Shown piece after piece: positions 45,101 through 53,157 of a stretch of DNA of 64,000 nt. A program made the position numbers and the translations under genes. Origin of the DNA: an uncultured Alteromonadaceae bacterium. GTDB lineage: Bacteria; Pseudomonadota; Gammaproteobacteria; Enterobacterales; Alteromonadaceae. The DNA lies in the NCBI GenBank assembly GCA_947503265.1, contig CANNDC010000008.1:1-64000 (forward strand), written 5' to 3'. Each line of letters starts with the position of its first letter. The first letter of the stretch is position 1. Under the pieces are notes generated by a model. That model did not search any database and was not told the DNA's origin. It saw only the letters and a program-made list of their open reading frames with translations.

Positions 45101-46327
45101 ATGAAGAAATCTCAATTGAATTCACTTAGGTTGTCACGCCGCAGTGTATTGAAAACGTTCGTTGCTTCGGGCATATCTAAAGCAATAATTAGCAGCTCAC
45201 CGCTTGTAGCAGGAGTCTTGTTCGCAAGACACGCGGATGCACAGGCTACCGGGCCCAATAAAGCTGTATCGATTTACGTTCCAGGTGGCGGTATTCACGA
45301 ATTTTGGGCGCCCACTGGTGCAGGTGAGAGCATGCAATTACCGGCAATGTCAATGGGTTATGCCGGTGTGAAAACCGACTGCAATTTCCTCCTTAACATG
45401 TCTCACGAAAGCGCTGGGCACGGCAGAATGCCTCGACTTTTATCAAACCGTTGGGGAGGCTCAGATTCCTACGATGTGTTTATGGGTAAACAATTGGGTC
45501 CAGACATGCCATTTACCTTTGTTAACTTGGGTGTACACAGCAATGGCCAGGGGTATTTAACCCGTAACGGAAATACCCAGATCCCATTTGAAGACAATCC
45601 GTTTAACGCATTTAAATTGCTCTTCGGTAACAATAGCGGTGGAAGCTCGAAGACTCCCATATTAGATGCACATGCCGATGCCGCTAACGCAATAAAGTCT
45701 AAACTGGGTAGCCATGAGATTGAGCGGTTAGACTCGCATTTGGATGCCATCTCAGATACTCAGCGGCGTCTCGACGACCTTGTAGGTGGCAGTAGCTGCT
45801 CTGCCGCACCCAATACAGAAGAATTTGGATTGACTTACGACACATTTAGTCAACAAGCCAGATTGCAAGCCGATATTGCCGTTGCTGCGTTAAAATGTAA
45901 TATCACCCGGTCTGTCTCCATTGCCTTTGGAAATCATCAAGGGCAATTTCGCATACCCGAACTCAATTACACCGGCAACTACCACCAATCGATTCACGGT
46001 GGAAGCGGCGGGCTACCGAATTACCCACACTACACCGAGATGAGAAACCATTTAGCAAGTCTTTCTGCCTATGTTGTTGAGAAACTTCGTAATGAAGGCA
46101 TATTAGATAGCACTGTGGTGATAGAAACGACCGATATGGGCCATGCCGACAAACATGCAGGTACCGACGTACCCATGATGATTGCAGGGGGTGGTTCTGC
46201 GATTAAGACAGGCGTGACGACCGCTGCTGGCAGTAGTTATAACCAGCTAGATTTACTGCATACTGCGGCGAAAAGCTGTGGAGTCACTCTGGACTATGGA
46301 AAAGAGATCCCTAATGTACTGGCTTAG
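45101..46327 (+). CDS. DUF1552-family protein with twin-arginine signal
   Basis: Protein of 408 residues of DUF1552, which regularly accompanies DUF1592-type cytochrome proteins. The N-terminus has a twin-arginine motif (LSRRSVLKTF) and a hydrophobic segment ending HADAQA, so it is exported folded by Tat, probably with a bound cofactor or metal. Body motifs include YVPGGGIHEFWAPTG, MSHESAGHG, AFGNHQGQF and TDMGHADKHAG, an arrangement like sulfatase/alkaline-phosphatase-fold DUF1501 proteins. It follows the cytochrome gene by 26 bp with GAGGAATC as ribosome-binding site. It ends a CBM2/YceI redox unit and meets the DUF1566 gene convergently. Confidence 0.87.
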   Translation: MKKSQLNSLRLSRRSVLKTFVASGISKAIISSSPLVAGVLFARHADAQATGPNKAVSIYVPGGGIHEFWAPTGAGESMQLPAMSMGYAGVKTDCNFLLNMSHESAGHGRMPRLLSNRWGGSDSYDVFMGKQLGPDMPFTFVNLGVHSNGQGYLTRNGNTQIPFEDNPFNAFKLLFGNNSGGSSKTPILDAHADAANAIKSKLGSHEIERLDSHLDAISDTQRRLDDLVGGSSCSAAPNTEEFGLTYDTFSQQARLQADIAVAALKCNITRSVSIAFGNHQGQFRIPELNYTGNYHQSIHGGSGGLPNYPHYTEMRNHLASLSAYVVEKLRNEGILDSTVVIETTDMGHADKHAGTDVPMMIAGGGSAIKTGVTTAAGSSYNQLDLLHTAAKSCGVTLDYGKEIPNVLA

Positions 46328-46352
46328 TTAGCCATTGAGTGCTGATTCCGGT

Positions 46353-46372
46353 AGGACGCTATTCTGCGTCCT
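46353..46372. terminator. Bidirectional hairpin between convergent genes
   Basis: AGGACGC and GCGTCCT (7 bp, 6-nt loop) overlap the last codons of the minus-strand DUF1566 gene, 25 bp after the DUF1552 stop. There is no clear T-run on the plus side. Confidence 0.4.
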
Positions 46373-46931
46373 TAACCAATCTAAGATGTTTGCGATCTTG
46401 TCTGTCGCCATAAATATAGATGCCGTCTGCTAGATCTAAGTACCAGGCATAGTGATCATAAAAATGGTATGGTGACGAAGACCATAAGTGCCCATTTGGC
46501 TGATTAGGGAACACAGATAAATTAATCGCCGGATTGCTACACTGCAATTCTACCAGAGTTGCCAACTCTCGAATATTTGGAACCCGCCATCCTTGCGTTG
46601 AGCCTACTTCTAAAGCCTGCAACCAATTCAAAACTTGCGCAGTGCCTTCTTGGCAATTCGTTCCAGCTTGCCCCAATAAACAGCGATGCCAAATCAAACT
46701 GGTTTTCTTATCGTAAACTTCATCAAAACCATTAAAAACGTACCGTTGCATAGGTGCATCTGACTGAGTGTTTGCTTGATTGCAAACTTGCTGTGCTTCC
46801 AAGTTGACTGTGTCAGGTTTAGCCAGCCCTTGTTGAATAAACAGAAACGCCATTAAAATGATTGCCGCGTTAAACCATACTTTGTTGCTAAGCCATGCTG
46901 TTAGTTTGCCTGTTGTTACTTTCATCGGCAT
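46359..46931 (-). CDS. DUF1566 (Lcl-like) exported protein 2
   Basis: Protein of 190 residues. The start is the ATG at 46931, which overlaps the previous stop (TGATG) and follows AGGAG; an in-frame TTG 3 bp earlier is less likely. A membrane/signal segment (about 18-35) is followed by one DUF1566 domain: YDKKTSLIWHRCLLGQ, then WRVPNIRELATLVELQC and LWSSSPYHFYDHYAWYLDL. DUF1566 (Lcl) domains are C-type-lectin-like surface modules, some implicated in collagen or matrix binding. It is the last gene of a kinase-regulator-DUF1566-DUF1566 operon. Ligand unknown. Confidence 0.8.
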   Translation of the reverse strand: MPMKVTTGKLTAWLSNKVWFNAAIILMAFLFIQQGLAKPDTVNLEAQQVCNQANTQSDAPMQRYVFNGFDEVYDKKTSLIWHRCLLGQAGTNCQEGTAQVLNWLQALEVGSTQGWRVPNIRELATLVELQCSNPAINLSVFPNQPNGHLWSSSPYHFYDHYAWYLDLADGIYIYGDRQDRKHLRLVKDAE

Positions 46932-47749
46932 CAATTCTCCTTTTGTTTATTCGTGCGAACTAACCTAACAGGGTGCTTGTCTGTTTTGCGTAGCGGACTA
47001 GTGGTGCCAAATTCAAAGTCGACAGACCAGGCTTCAATTGGACGGTTCGCCAAAGGGTTCAAGGTCCAGTAATAGGTGTTCAACGTGTAGGGGAAATACT
47101 GGATATCAATAGCAGGTTGGTTGCGACCAAAATGAACCAAGCTGGTTAATTCTTGCCTCATAGGTACACGCCAATCGTAAAAGCCACAAAGGCCTTTTTT
47201 GTTGATCCGACTCGCGTACTGCTCAATGTGACAATAGCTTCTAGGGTTGTTGGGTTTAAAGCCAAAGCAGTCTTCGCCGCTTTTGTTCCAATCACCGATC
47301 TTTCCACCGTTGTTTCTGTGATTAGAGTTGTACCAGGTAAACTTATGCAGATTGTGGTGTGAGCTATCGGTTTGATTGTCATTCTTCACTTCCCACATCA
47401 GGCCAGTCACCTGATCAGAAACACATTGCCAAATGTCTGCGCTATCTGGAAGAATTTTGCCTTCCTTGTTAATTTTACGATAGGAAAAGACAGATTCGGA
47501 CTCAGAAGAAAGCCCTTTACTGCGACCGAAACCGCAATCTTGTTGGTTTAAAGCCTGCGCCTTTGGGTTTGCTGTTGATTCTTCCGAGCTCGTCGCCTCG
47601 AACAAACAAGTTGGACTATTCCCTTTAGGATATTCCCCCCTAAAGGAGATTCCCGTGTCGTTTATACCTTTAGCATGCGATGGCATAAAAAATAATGGAA
47701 TAACCAGTGATGCGGTCACCAGACCATAAAGAATGACAAATCGGTTCAT
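46931..47749 (-). CDS. DUF1566 (Lcl-like) exported protein 1
   Basis: Protein of 272 residues with a signal peptide (ending PSHAKG). Its DUF1566 domain has VTGLMWEVKNDNQT, DWRVPMRQELTSLVHFG and YWTLNPLANRP, ending in PVRLVR. Several Cys pairs suit the periplasm. It differs from its partner at 46359 in having an N-terminal Ser-rich segment. The paired genes are coupled (TGATG), and the operon starts with a sensor kinase and response regulator. The two proteins may be regulated targets of the two-component system, or accessory sensor-binding proteins; neither is proven. Confidence 0.8.
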   Translation of the reverse strand: MNRFVILYGLVTASLVIPLFFMPSHAKGINDTGISFRGEYPKGNSPTCLFEATSSEESTANPKAQALNQQDCGFGRSKGLSSESESVFSYRKINKEGKILPDSADIWQCVSDQVTGLMWEVKNDNQTDSSHHNLHKFTWYNSNHRNNGGKIGDWNKSGEDCFGFKPNNPRSYCHIEQYASRINKKGLCGFYDWRVPMRQELTSLVHFGRNQPAIDIQYFPYTLNTYYWTLNPLANRPIEAWSVDFEFGTTSPLRKTDKHPVRLVRTNKQKEN

Positions 47750-47759
47750 ATTGCCTCAT

Positions 47760-48428
47760 CTATCCAATTTCAACATAACGGTACCCTGCGCCATACTGGG
47801 CTTGAATAAAGTCATGTTCGGGGAAGATCCCCTTGAGTTTTTTGCGTAAATTTTTGACGTGACTGTCTACTGCACGGTCTGAAACGACTCGGTAATCTTT
47901 GTATATCCGGTTCATGATCGTTTCCCTTGAAAACGGTATACCCGGTTGCTGTTGCAGGAGTCGAATCAGTTCAAACTCCGAGGGCGTCAGTTGAATAGAT
48001 TTTGACGCGTAAGATACTTTTAAACTGATGAAATCTAATACCAACCCACGGCCTTTTGGCTCAGCATCAAAGCGAGTCAGAAAGTTCCGTATTCGCAACA
48101 CTAATTCCGCCGCGCTAAACGGTTTACAGATGTAATCGTCTGCTCCAATCTCTAGTCCAAGCAAGCGTTCTTTTTCGCTGACTCGCGCCGTCAGCATAAA
48201 AATAGGCACATTAGATAATTTTCGAATAGAGTGGCAAATAGCAATCCCGTCTGACTCAGGCAGCATAATATCAAGCAACACTAGGTTAGGATTGTGCTCA
48301 AGTACGTAAGGTAGTACCAAATCCCCCTTGTCCAAATGGGTACTGGTAAAACCGGCTTTGGTGAGAAATTTCGACACTAAATGTGCCACTTCTTTCTCGT
48401 CTTCGACAATTAAAATGTGTTTATTCAA
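47760..48428 (-). CDS. OmpR-family response regulator
   Basis: Response regulator of 222 residues. The receiver domain has Glu9-Asp10-Glu11, phospho-acceptor Asp53 in LVLLDIMLPESDG, Thr80 and Lys102 in ICKPFS. A C-terminal winged helix follows (about 125-220: LTPSEFELIRLLQQQPG, then DSHVKNLRKKLKG). The start is a TTG directly after AAGGTGC. It lies 10 bp before the first DUF1566 gene and 149 bp after the TPR-kinase, forming a self-contained signalling operon. It is probably phosphorylated by that kinase. Confidence 0.92.
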   Translation of the reverse strand: MNKHILIVEDEKEVAHLVSKFLTKAGFTSTHLDKGDLVLPYVLEHNPNLVLLDIMLPESDGIAICHSIRKLSNVPIFMLTARVSEKERLLGLEIGADDYICKPFSAAELVLRIRNFLTRFDAEPKGRGLVLDFISLKVSYASKSIQLTPSEFELIRLLQQQPGIPFSRETIMNRIYKDYRVVSDRAVDSHVKNLRKKLKGIFPEHDFIQAQYGAGYRYVEIG

Positions 48429-48577
48429 GCACCTTACCTTTCAATTTATACACTGATATATATTGTTTAATTTGCCCTAGAGCCTTTTAGCGCTTTGCTA
48501 CCTATTAATTGTTCTGGCCAAGCGATTTGAATCGCGACTCAGTGTAAAGGGGGGTAGTTCAGCGATAGTGTTTCATA

Positions 48578-50749
48578 TTACTGTGACTGTATTGGCAACA
48601 TAAGGGTGACACACAGGCCCCCTAGTTTACTCGGTACAATTTCCATTCGTCCTTGATGCGCTTCAACCAAGGTTTTGCAAATTGCTAACCCCAACCCAGC
48701 CCCTCCGGTCTCTCTTGAACGAGAGTATTCAACGCGATACAAGCGCTCACACAACCGTTCTATCTCCTGTTCATCAACCCCGGGAGCACTATCTTCTATA
48801 CTTATCAGCCACTGATTGTTTGCGATATTGGAGGTTAAATGAATGCTTCCCGGAGTCGTCGTGTATCTTATGCTATTACAAAATAAATTAGTCAGGATCT
48901 GTTGAATACGTTGTGCATCTATCCACATAGTTTGCTCAGGTTCTATATCTATATTGTCTGTAAGACTCAAACCAGCATTGGCCGCCAGAGCTCGATGATT
49001 GGTAATCTGTGCTGTCAAAAAAGGTTTCAATTGGGTCGATGCCTTGGTAATGGTCAAACCATGACTATCTGCAAGTGACAATTGATATAAATCCTCGATG
49101 AGTTGATTTAGCTCATCAATTTTACTATTGAGCATGGAATAAGTGGTTTGCGGATCTTCAGAAATGTCGTGTTGTAGACTCTCAACATGCAGTCGCAAAA
49201 CGGTCAAGGGTGTTCGTAATTCGTGGGAAACTTCAGCAAGTAATTCATCTTTACGTAGTGCAGACTCCGTCAACATAGACTGGCGTATCGCTGATACTTT
49301 GCGTTTTTCTCTTTCTTTCAGCGCCCAGAACAACACGACTAACAGCAACATAACCGCGATTGCAATGCCCGCATTTCTTTCCAGCGTGACTTTTTGCATA
49401 CCAATTTCAGCCAAGCCTTGGTCTTTCTCTAGCAAGGCTATCTTATGTTGTTTCGCTTGGTTATCAATATTGTGCTGCAATAGAGCAATGGTTCGACCGT
49501 GCAACTCTTTATTGCGCTTATCTTGATAATTGTGCAATGTTTCACGAGTTTTGAGTGCCATGCGATAATCGCTCTTGGCAGCAAGTATGTTCCCCTTGAG
49601 AGTTAAAATATAGGTGATTTGATGGGCGTTATCTCGCTCTAATGCATCGTCAAATACCTCTTCAATTAACGCCAATGCATAATCGTACTCTTTCATTTTG
49701 TAGGCCAGATCGGCTAAATACATATTGCCGCGCACAATCAACACTCTGTCTTCAGCCTGTTTAGCCAACTCAATGCCCTTAATAAATGCGTCTCGTGCTG
49801 GAATAAAGTTTTCTTTTTGCACCGCTATCTGCCCACTGACAATCAAAGCCCAGCCTTGGTTGCGCATTGAACCAATCTCTGTAAACAACTGATAAGCCTT
49901 TGTTATATGTTGCTCGGCAAGCGCGGTTAAACCGAGTTTTGCGTCCATCTCTGCAAGTCGAAGGTGATCATAAGCCATATCGTTTTTGAAACCCGCTGCT
50001 TGGTCTAGCGCTAGGGCTTGGGTAAAGTAGTTTTTAGCCTGTTGATAATCTTCGGTAATGACATAAATACTGGCAATATTGTAAAAGGTATCAGCGACAG
50101 TATTGGAATCCTCAATTTCCAAACTTATGCTTAGGCCATCCTCAAGAAACTGCAAAGCTTGGGCGTAGTTTCCTAAAAATTTATGCCCCAATGCTATGGC
50201 GGTAAGAGCAGAAGTGGTACCTTTATCATTATCCAGCGCGCGATAAATGGTTAAGGCTTTGTCTGCTAATGGAATCGCTTCCTGGTACTTTCCGATTGTC
50301 CGTACCGCTGAGCTTAAAGCAATTAATGTGATTGCAATTTCGTCTTCTAAACCAAGTTGCTCAAATTTCGACAATGCCTCACGATGAGTTTGCTCGGCTA
50401 GCGAATAATTGCCCGCGGTGTAATGAAGATCTCCTCTATGCCGAAGTGCTCGAGCAAAAAAATGTTGATTGCCAGTATTCTTGGCCAGCTTTACTAGCTT
50501 TTCTAGTTCATTCTCACTGGCGTTAATCTGCCCCAAGGTTTCATAGGCGCGCACCGATATATCGAGTATTTGCAGTTCCTGTTCGATTGTCCTTGGAGTG
50601 TTTTTGTCTAAGCTAAAGAGAATATCAAGTGAATGCTGAGGGGTTTGAAACAATGCTGCTTTAGCGTCAGAAATCTTGTCATCAATTTGTTGGGCGAAGG
50701 TAGCTAACGAAAAACCAATAAGTATAAGAAAAATTAGTTTGTACAGCAC
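48578..50749 (-). CDS. Sensor histidine kinase with periplasmic TPR domain
   Basis: Hybrid sensor of 723 residues. A signal sequence (about 1-20) is followed by about seven to nine tetratricopeptide repeats (about 60-410, for example ALRHRGDLHYTAGNYSLAEQ), a coiled coil (about 410-455) and one membrane helix (about 460-476). The HisKA domain has His509 in AEVSHELRTP, and the HATPase domain has GGAGLGLAIC. Since the TPR part precedes the membrane helix it should be periplasmic, where it could bind a protein partner such as the DUF1566 proteins of the same operon. Start codon is GTG at 50749. Spacing from the response regulator (149 bp) permits a separate promoter for that gene. Confidence 0.9.
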   Translation of the reverse strand: MLYKLIFLILIGFSLATFAQQIDDKISDAKAALFQTPQHSLDILFSLDKNTPRTIEQELQILDISVRAYETLGQINASENELEKLVKLAKNTGNQHFFARALRHRGDLHYTAGNYSLAEQTHREALSKFEQLGLEDEIAITLIALSSAVRTIGKYQEAIPLADKALTIYRALDNDKGTTSALTAIALGHKFLGNYAQALQFLEDGLSISLEIEDSNTVADTFYNIASIYVITEDYQQAKNYFTQALALDQAAGFKNDMAYDHLRLAEMDAKLGLTALAEQHITKAYQLFTEIGSMRNQGWALIVSGQIAVQKENFIPARDAFIKGIELAKQAEDRVLIVRGNMYLADLAYKMKEYDYALALIEEVFDDALERDNAHQITYILTLKGNILAAKSDYRMALKTRETLHNYQDKRNKELHGRTIALLQHNIDNQAKQHKIALLEKDQGLAEIGMQKVTLERNAGIAIAVMLLLVVLFWALKEREKRKVSAIRQSMLTESALRKDELLAEVSHELRTPLTVLRLHVESLQHDISEDPQTTYSMLNSKIDELNQLIEDLYQLSLADSHGLTITKASTQLKPFLTAQITNHRALAANAGLSLTDNIDIEPEQTMWIDAQRIQQILTNLFCNSIRYTTTPGSIHLTSNIANNQWLISIEDSAPGVDEQEIERLCERLYRVEYSRSRETGGAGLGLAICKTLVEAHQGRMEIVPSKLGGLCVTLMLPIQSQ

Positions 50750-50975
50750 AGATTATCCCTAAGACGTAAAAGGTGTTGACCTTGTGGGTAAATCACATCG
50801 CTACCGAGTAAGAATCTTTTTTGAATTTAGTGGGCACAAAGCTATCACTAAGGGTATAAATATATCAAATTAATCCAGTAACATTGTGGAGAAAAGTAGG
50901 AGATTAACCTACTAGTGGTTTTTCTCTCAGTGAGTGCTAGTCTGTAAACTACTGTTTCTAAATAGAGAAAACTTA

Positions 50976-52013
50976 ATGAGCGCAAACACGAATTTGACTC
51001 GCCGAGAATTGTTAAAAGGCATCTTGGTGATCCCGGCCAGCGCTGCCCTCACCAACTACTCTTTTGCAGGGGTAACTAAAGCAAACTTCACGACTTGTGC
51101 TCTTGGTCACAATGACCATGGCAAGACGACCTTGACTGCTGCACTGGTAAATGTAGCAGCTAACAAGAACCTAGTTTCTTATGAAAACGTTAATGCTGCC
51201 AAGGTAAATAATATAAACGGAATTCAATTTAAAGCTTCGAGTGTTCATTACGAAACCGCTAAGCGCATATACACCCATCTCGATTGCCCGTCGCATTTTG
51301 ATCATATTAAAAACTTGATTGCGGGCGAGAAAAAAATAGACGGTGCATTATTAGTCGTTTCCCTCAGCGATGGGACGATGCCACAAACTCGCGAACATAT
51401 CTTACTGGCCAGAAAGGTAGGAATAACTAAGTTTATCGTATTCTTGAATAAAAAAGACTTGATTGCTGGAAATGAATTCATACAGATGGAAGATGAATTC
51501 ATACAGATGATTGAGGAAGAAGTTCAAGAATTACTCAGCGAATATGATTATTCGAAAGACGATGTTCGAATTATCTCTGGCAGCGCTTTAACAGCCTTGC
51601 AAGAAGGAGCGACAGCAGCGAGCGATATAGGAACAAGGAGTGTGCAGTCTCTTCTAAACGCCATGGATGAGCACTTCCCAGATCCGATCAAGAATGTAGA
51701 TAAACTCAGCAAAGCAAAAACTCTGCGTACCTTTAGTGCACTAGTTTATATTCTAGCTAAAGATGAAGGTGGTCGAGAAGCGCCGTTTTTCAAAGGGTAT
51801 CGTCCCAATTTCGCCTTACCTACACTGGAGACTGAGTTATCCGGTGAAGTGATGCTTCCTGCAGTGGTAGAAATGGTCATGCCTGGCGACAACTTGCAAA
51901 TCAAAGTTGAACTGGACACGCCAATGGCAGTCCATTCCGGGCAGCGTTTTATTATGAAAGAAGGCACTAAGACCATAGGTGCAGGTATTATTACCTCCCT
52001 TGAATCAGTTTAA
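50976..52013 (+). CDS. Tat-exported EF-Tu paralogue lacking domain II
   Basis: Protein of 345 residues from the ATG at 50976. The N-terminus has a classical twin-arginine signal: NLTRRELLKG (6-15), a hydrophobic core, and a likely cleavage at SFAG (about 32). From residue 37 it aligns with elongation factor Tu. G1 is GHNDHGKT (44-51). DCPSH (103-107) has Ser for the usual Gly but keeps the catalytic-position His107. G4 is NKKD (158-161) and G5 SGSAL (201-205). The switch I segment RGITI is replaced. After MDEHFPDP (230-237) the sequence jumps to TFSALVYILAKDEGG, the start of domain III, so domain II is missing. Its role in translation is improbable. It is monocistronic. Confidence 0.85.
   Translation: MSANTNLTRRELLKGILVIPASAALTNYSFAGVTKANFTTCALGHNDHGKTTLTAALVNVAANKNLVSYENVNAAKVNNINGIQFKASSVHYETAKRIYTHLDCPSHFDHIKNLIAGEKKIDGALLVVSLSDGTMPQTREHILLARKVGITKFIVFLNKKDLIAGNEFIQMEDEFIQMIEEEVQELLSEYDYSKDDVRIISGSALTALQEGATAASDIGTRSVQSLLNAMDEHFPDPIKNVDKLSKAKTLRTFSALVYILAKDEGGREAPFFKGYRPNFALPTLETELSGEVMLPAVVEMVMPGDNLQIKVELDTPMAVHSGQRFIMKEGTKTIGAGIITSLESV
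51472..51509 (+). repeat. 21-bp tandem duplication inside the EF-Tu-like gene
   Basis: ATGAATTCATACAGATG occurs at 51472-51488 and again at 51493-51509 (21-bp period). It adds seven residues (EFIQMED, then EFIQMIE) after the NKKD motif, in a place where EF-Tu has no insertion. The frame is kept. Confidence 0.9.
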
Positions 52014-52078
52014 GGCCTTAGCGAAACTCAAGCATATCAACATCGAGTCAAATACCTCGACCGCTTGCATTGCGGGTT

Positions 52079-53014
52079 TTATTGCTCAGCTAATTGTTGT
52101 CTAAACCAGGTTATGCTTGATGAAAAAGTTTCAGGCACTGCGGTTCCGTGATCAGCATTCTCTATTATATTCAACCCGCTGGTCGATAGTCCTAACTTTT
52201 TGCCACGTTTTAATAGCGCAACAAAGTCATTGGTAAATGCCATGCTTGATTTCTCTAGTTCACCTATAGAGACAAATACGCTGGTATTGGCTTTCTCGCT
52301 TTTCGTTGATTTGTCTGCGCTTAGTTTGTTTAAAAACTTAAGACTAGATTCGTCCAACGAAGGACTTCCTAACAGGTAGTAGTTAAAGGTAGTTGGCGCT
52401 TCAACTAGCATATACGCTCCGAACTCAGCCCCCATTGAGTAGCCTAGGTATGCTCGGGCGTCAGGCGCTGCGCGGTAATGACTTTCAACGTAACGAATAA
52501 CCTCGTTTTGAATAAAGCTTAAATGTTTACTGGCTTGACCAAATTGGTATTTGGCTTGAATATCTGGGTTTTGGTGTGCGACGAACGAGTAGTCTTTAAA
52601 ACGACTGGCAAAGGCTTTTCGGTGGCCATAATCTATATCTTCTGGCATGTTTTTTTGCCAAGAAATTCCCACCAAAATAACATCAGGCATAAGAAATTCC
52701 GTCGTACCGGAGAGCAAATCAAAGTGCCAAACAGCATCTGTTGTGTAGATAACGGGGTAGCGTGTTGGAGGTCGTCCTTCGTCAGATGAATTGTTACCAT
52801 CCGACGAACTATTTTTAGATTGCGAAGCTACCATGGCCTTAGTCTCAGACAGGTAAACTTCAGGCAATTTGATGTACAGTTCGTACTGACCACCAGTTGC
52901 CTTATCTTCAAGGGAAATTACCTCAGTCCTAGGCATTTCATATTTTTTGGGTTTTGCAAAAAGAGAGGGTGAACAACATAAGATGAGTAACAGAAGTAGC
53001 AAGGATATTTTCAT
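52079..53014 (-). CDS. Exported alpha/beta-hydrolase esterase (EstD/Fes-like)
   Basis: Protein of 311 residues with a Sec signal peptide (LLLLLLILCCSPSLFAK). The putative-esterase fold carries nucleophile Ser in LGYSMGAEFG, a likely acid Glu/Asp near SIGELEKSS, and His in NADHGTAVPET. A Ser/Asn-rich insertion (about 65-85, SQSKNSSSDGNNSSDEG) interrupts the N-terminal half. Such proteins include enterobactin esterases and S-formylglutathione hydrolase-like enzymes; the substrate is unknown. It is transcribed away from the EF-Tu-like gene (converging across 65 bp) and is a single-gene unit. Confidence 0.8.
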   Translation of the reverse strand: MKISLLLLLLILCCSPSLFAKPKKYEMPRTEVISLEDKATGGQYELYIKLPEVYLSETKAMVASQSKNSSSDGNNSSDEGRPPTRYPVIYTTDAVWHFDLLSGTTEFLMPDVILVGISWQKNMPEDIDYGHRKAFASRFKDYSFVAHQNPDIQAKYQFGQASKHLSFIQNEVIRYVESHYRAAPDARAYLGYSMGAEFGAYMLVEAPTTFNYYLLGSPSLDESSLKFLNKLSADKSTKSEKANTSVFVSIGELEKSSMAFTNDFVALLKRGKKLGLSTSGLNIIENADHGTAVPETFSSSITWFRQQLAEQ

Positions 53015-53157
53015 GTTTGTTCCTTGGGAATGAGCTTTGTGGAGCGCTTTTATTAGCGCTTGATGTACCGCCCTTAAGCTAACTTATTCTTGTAAAAATG
53101 CTTGATTTCCCCCTGATTTATAGATGATTTTGCGATGAAAGTAGGTAATAAATTGAA

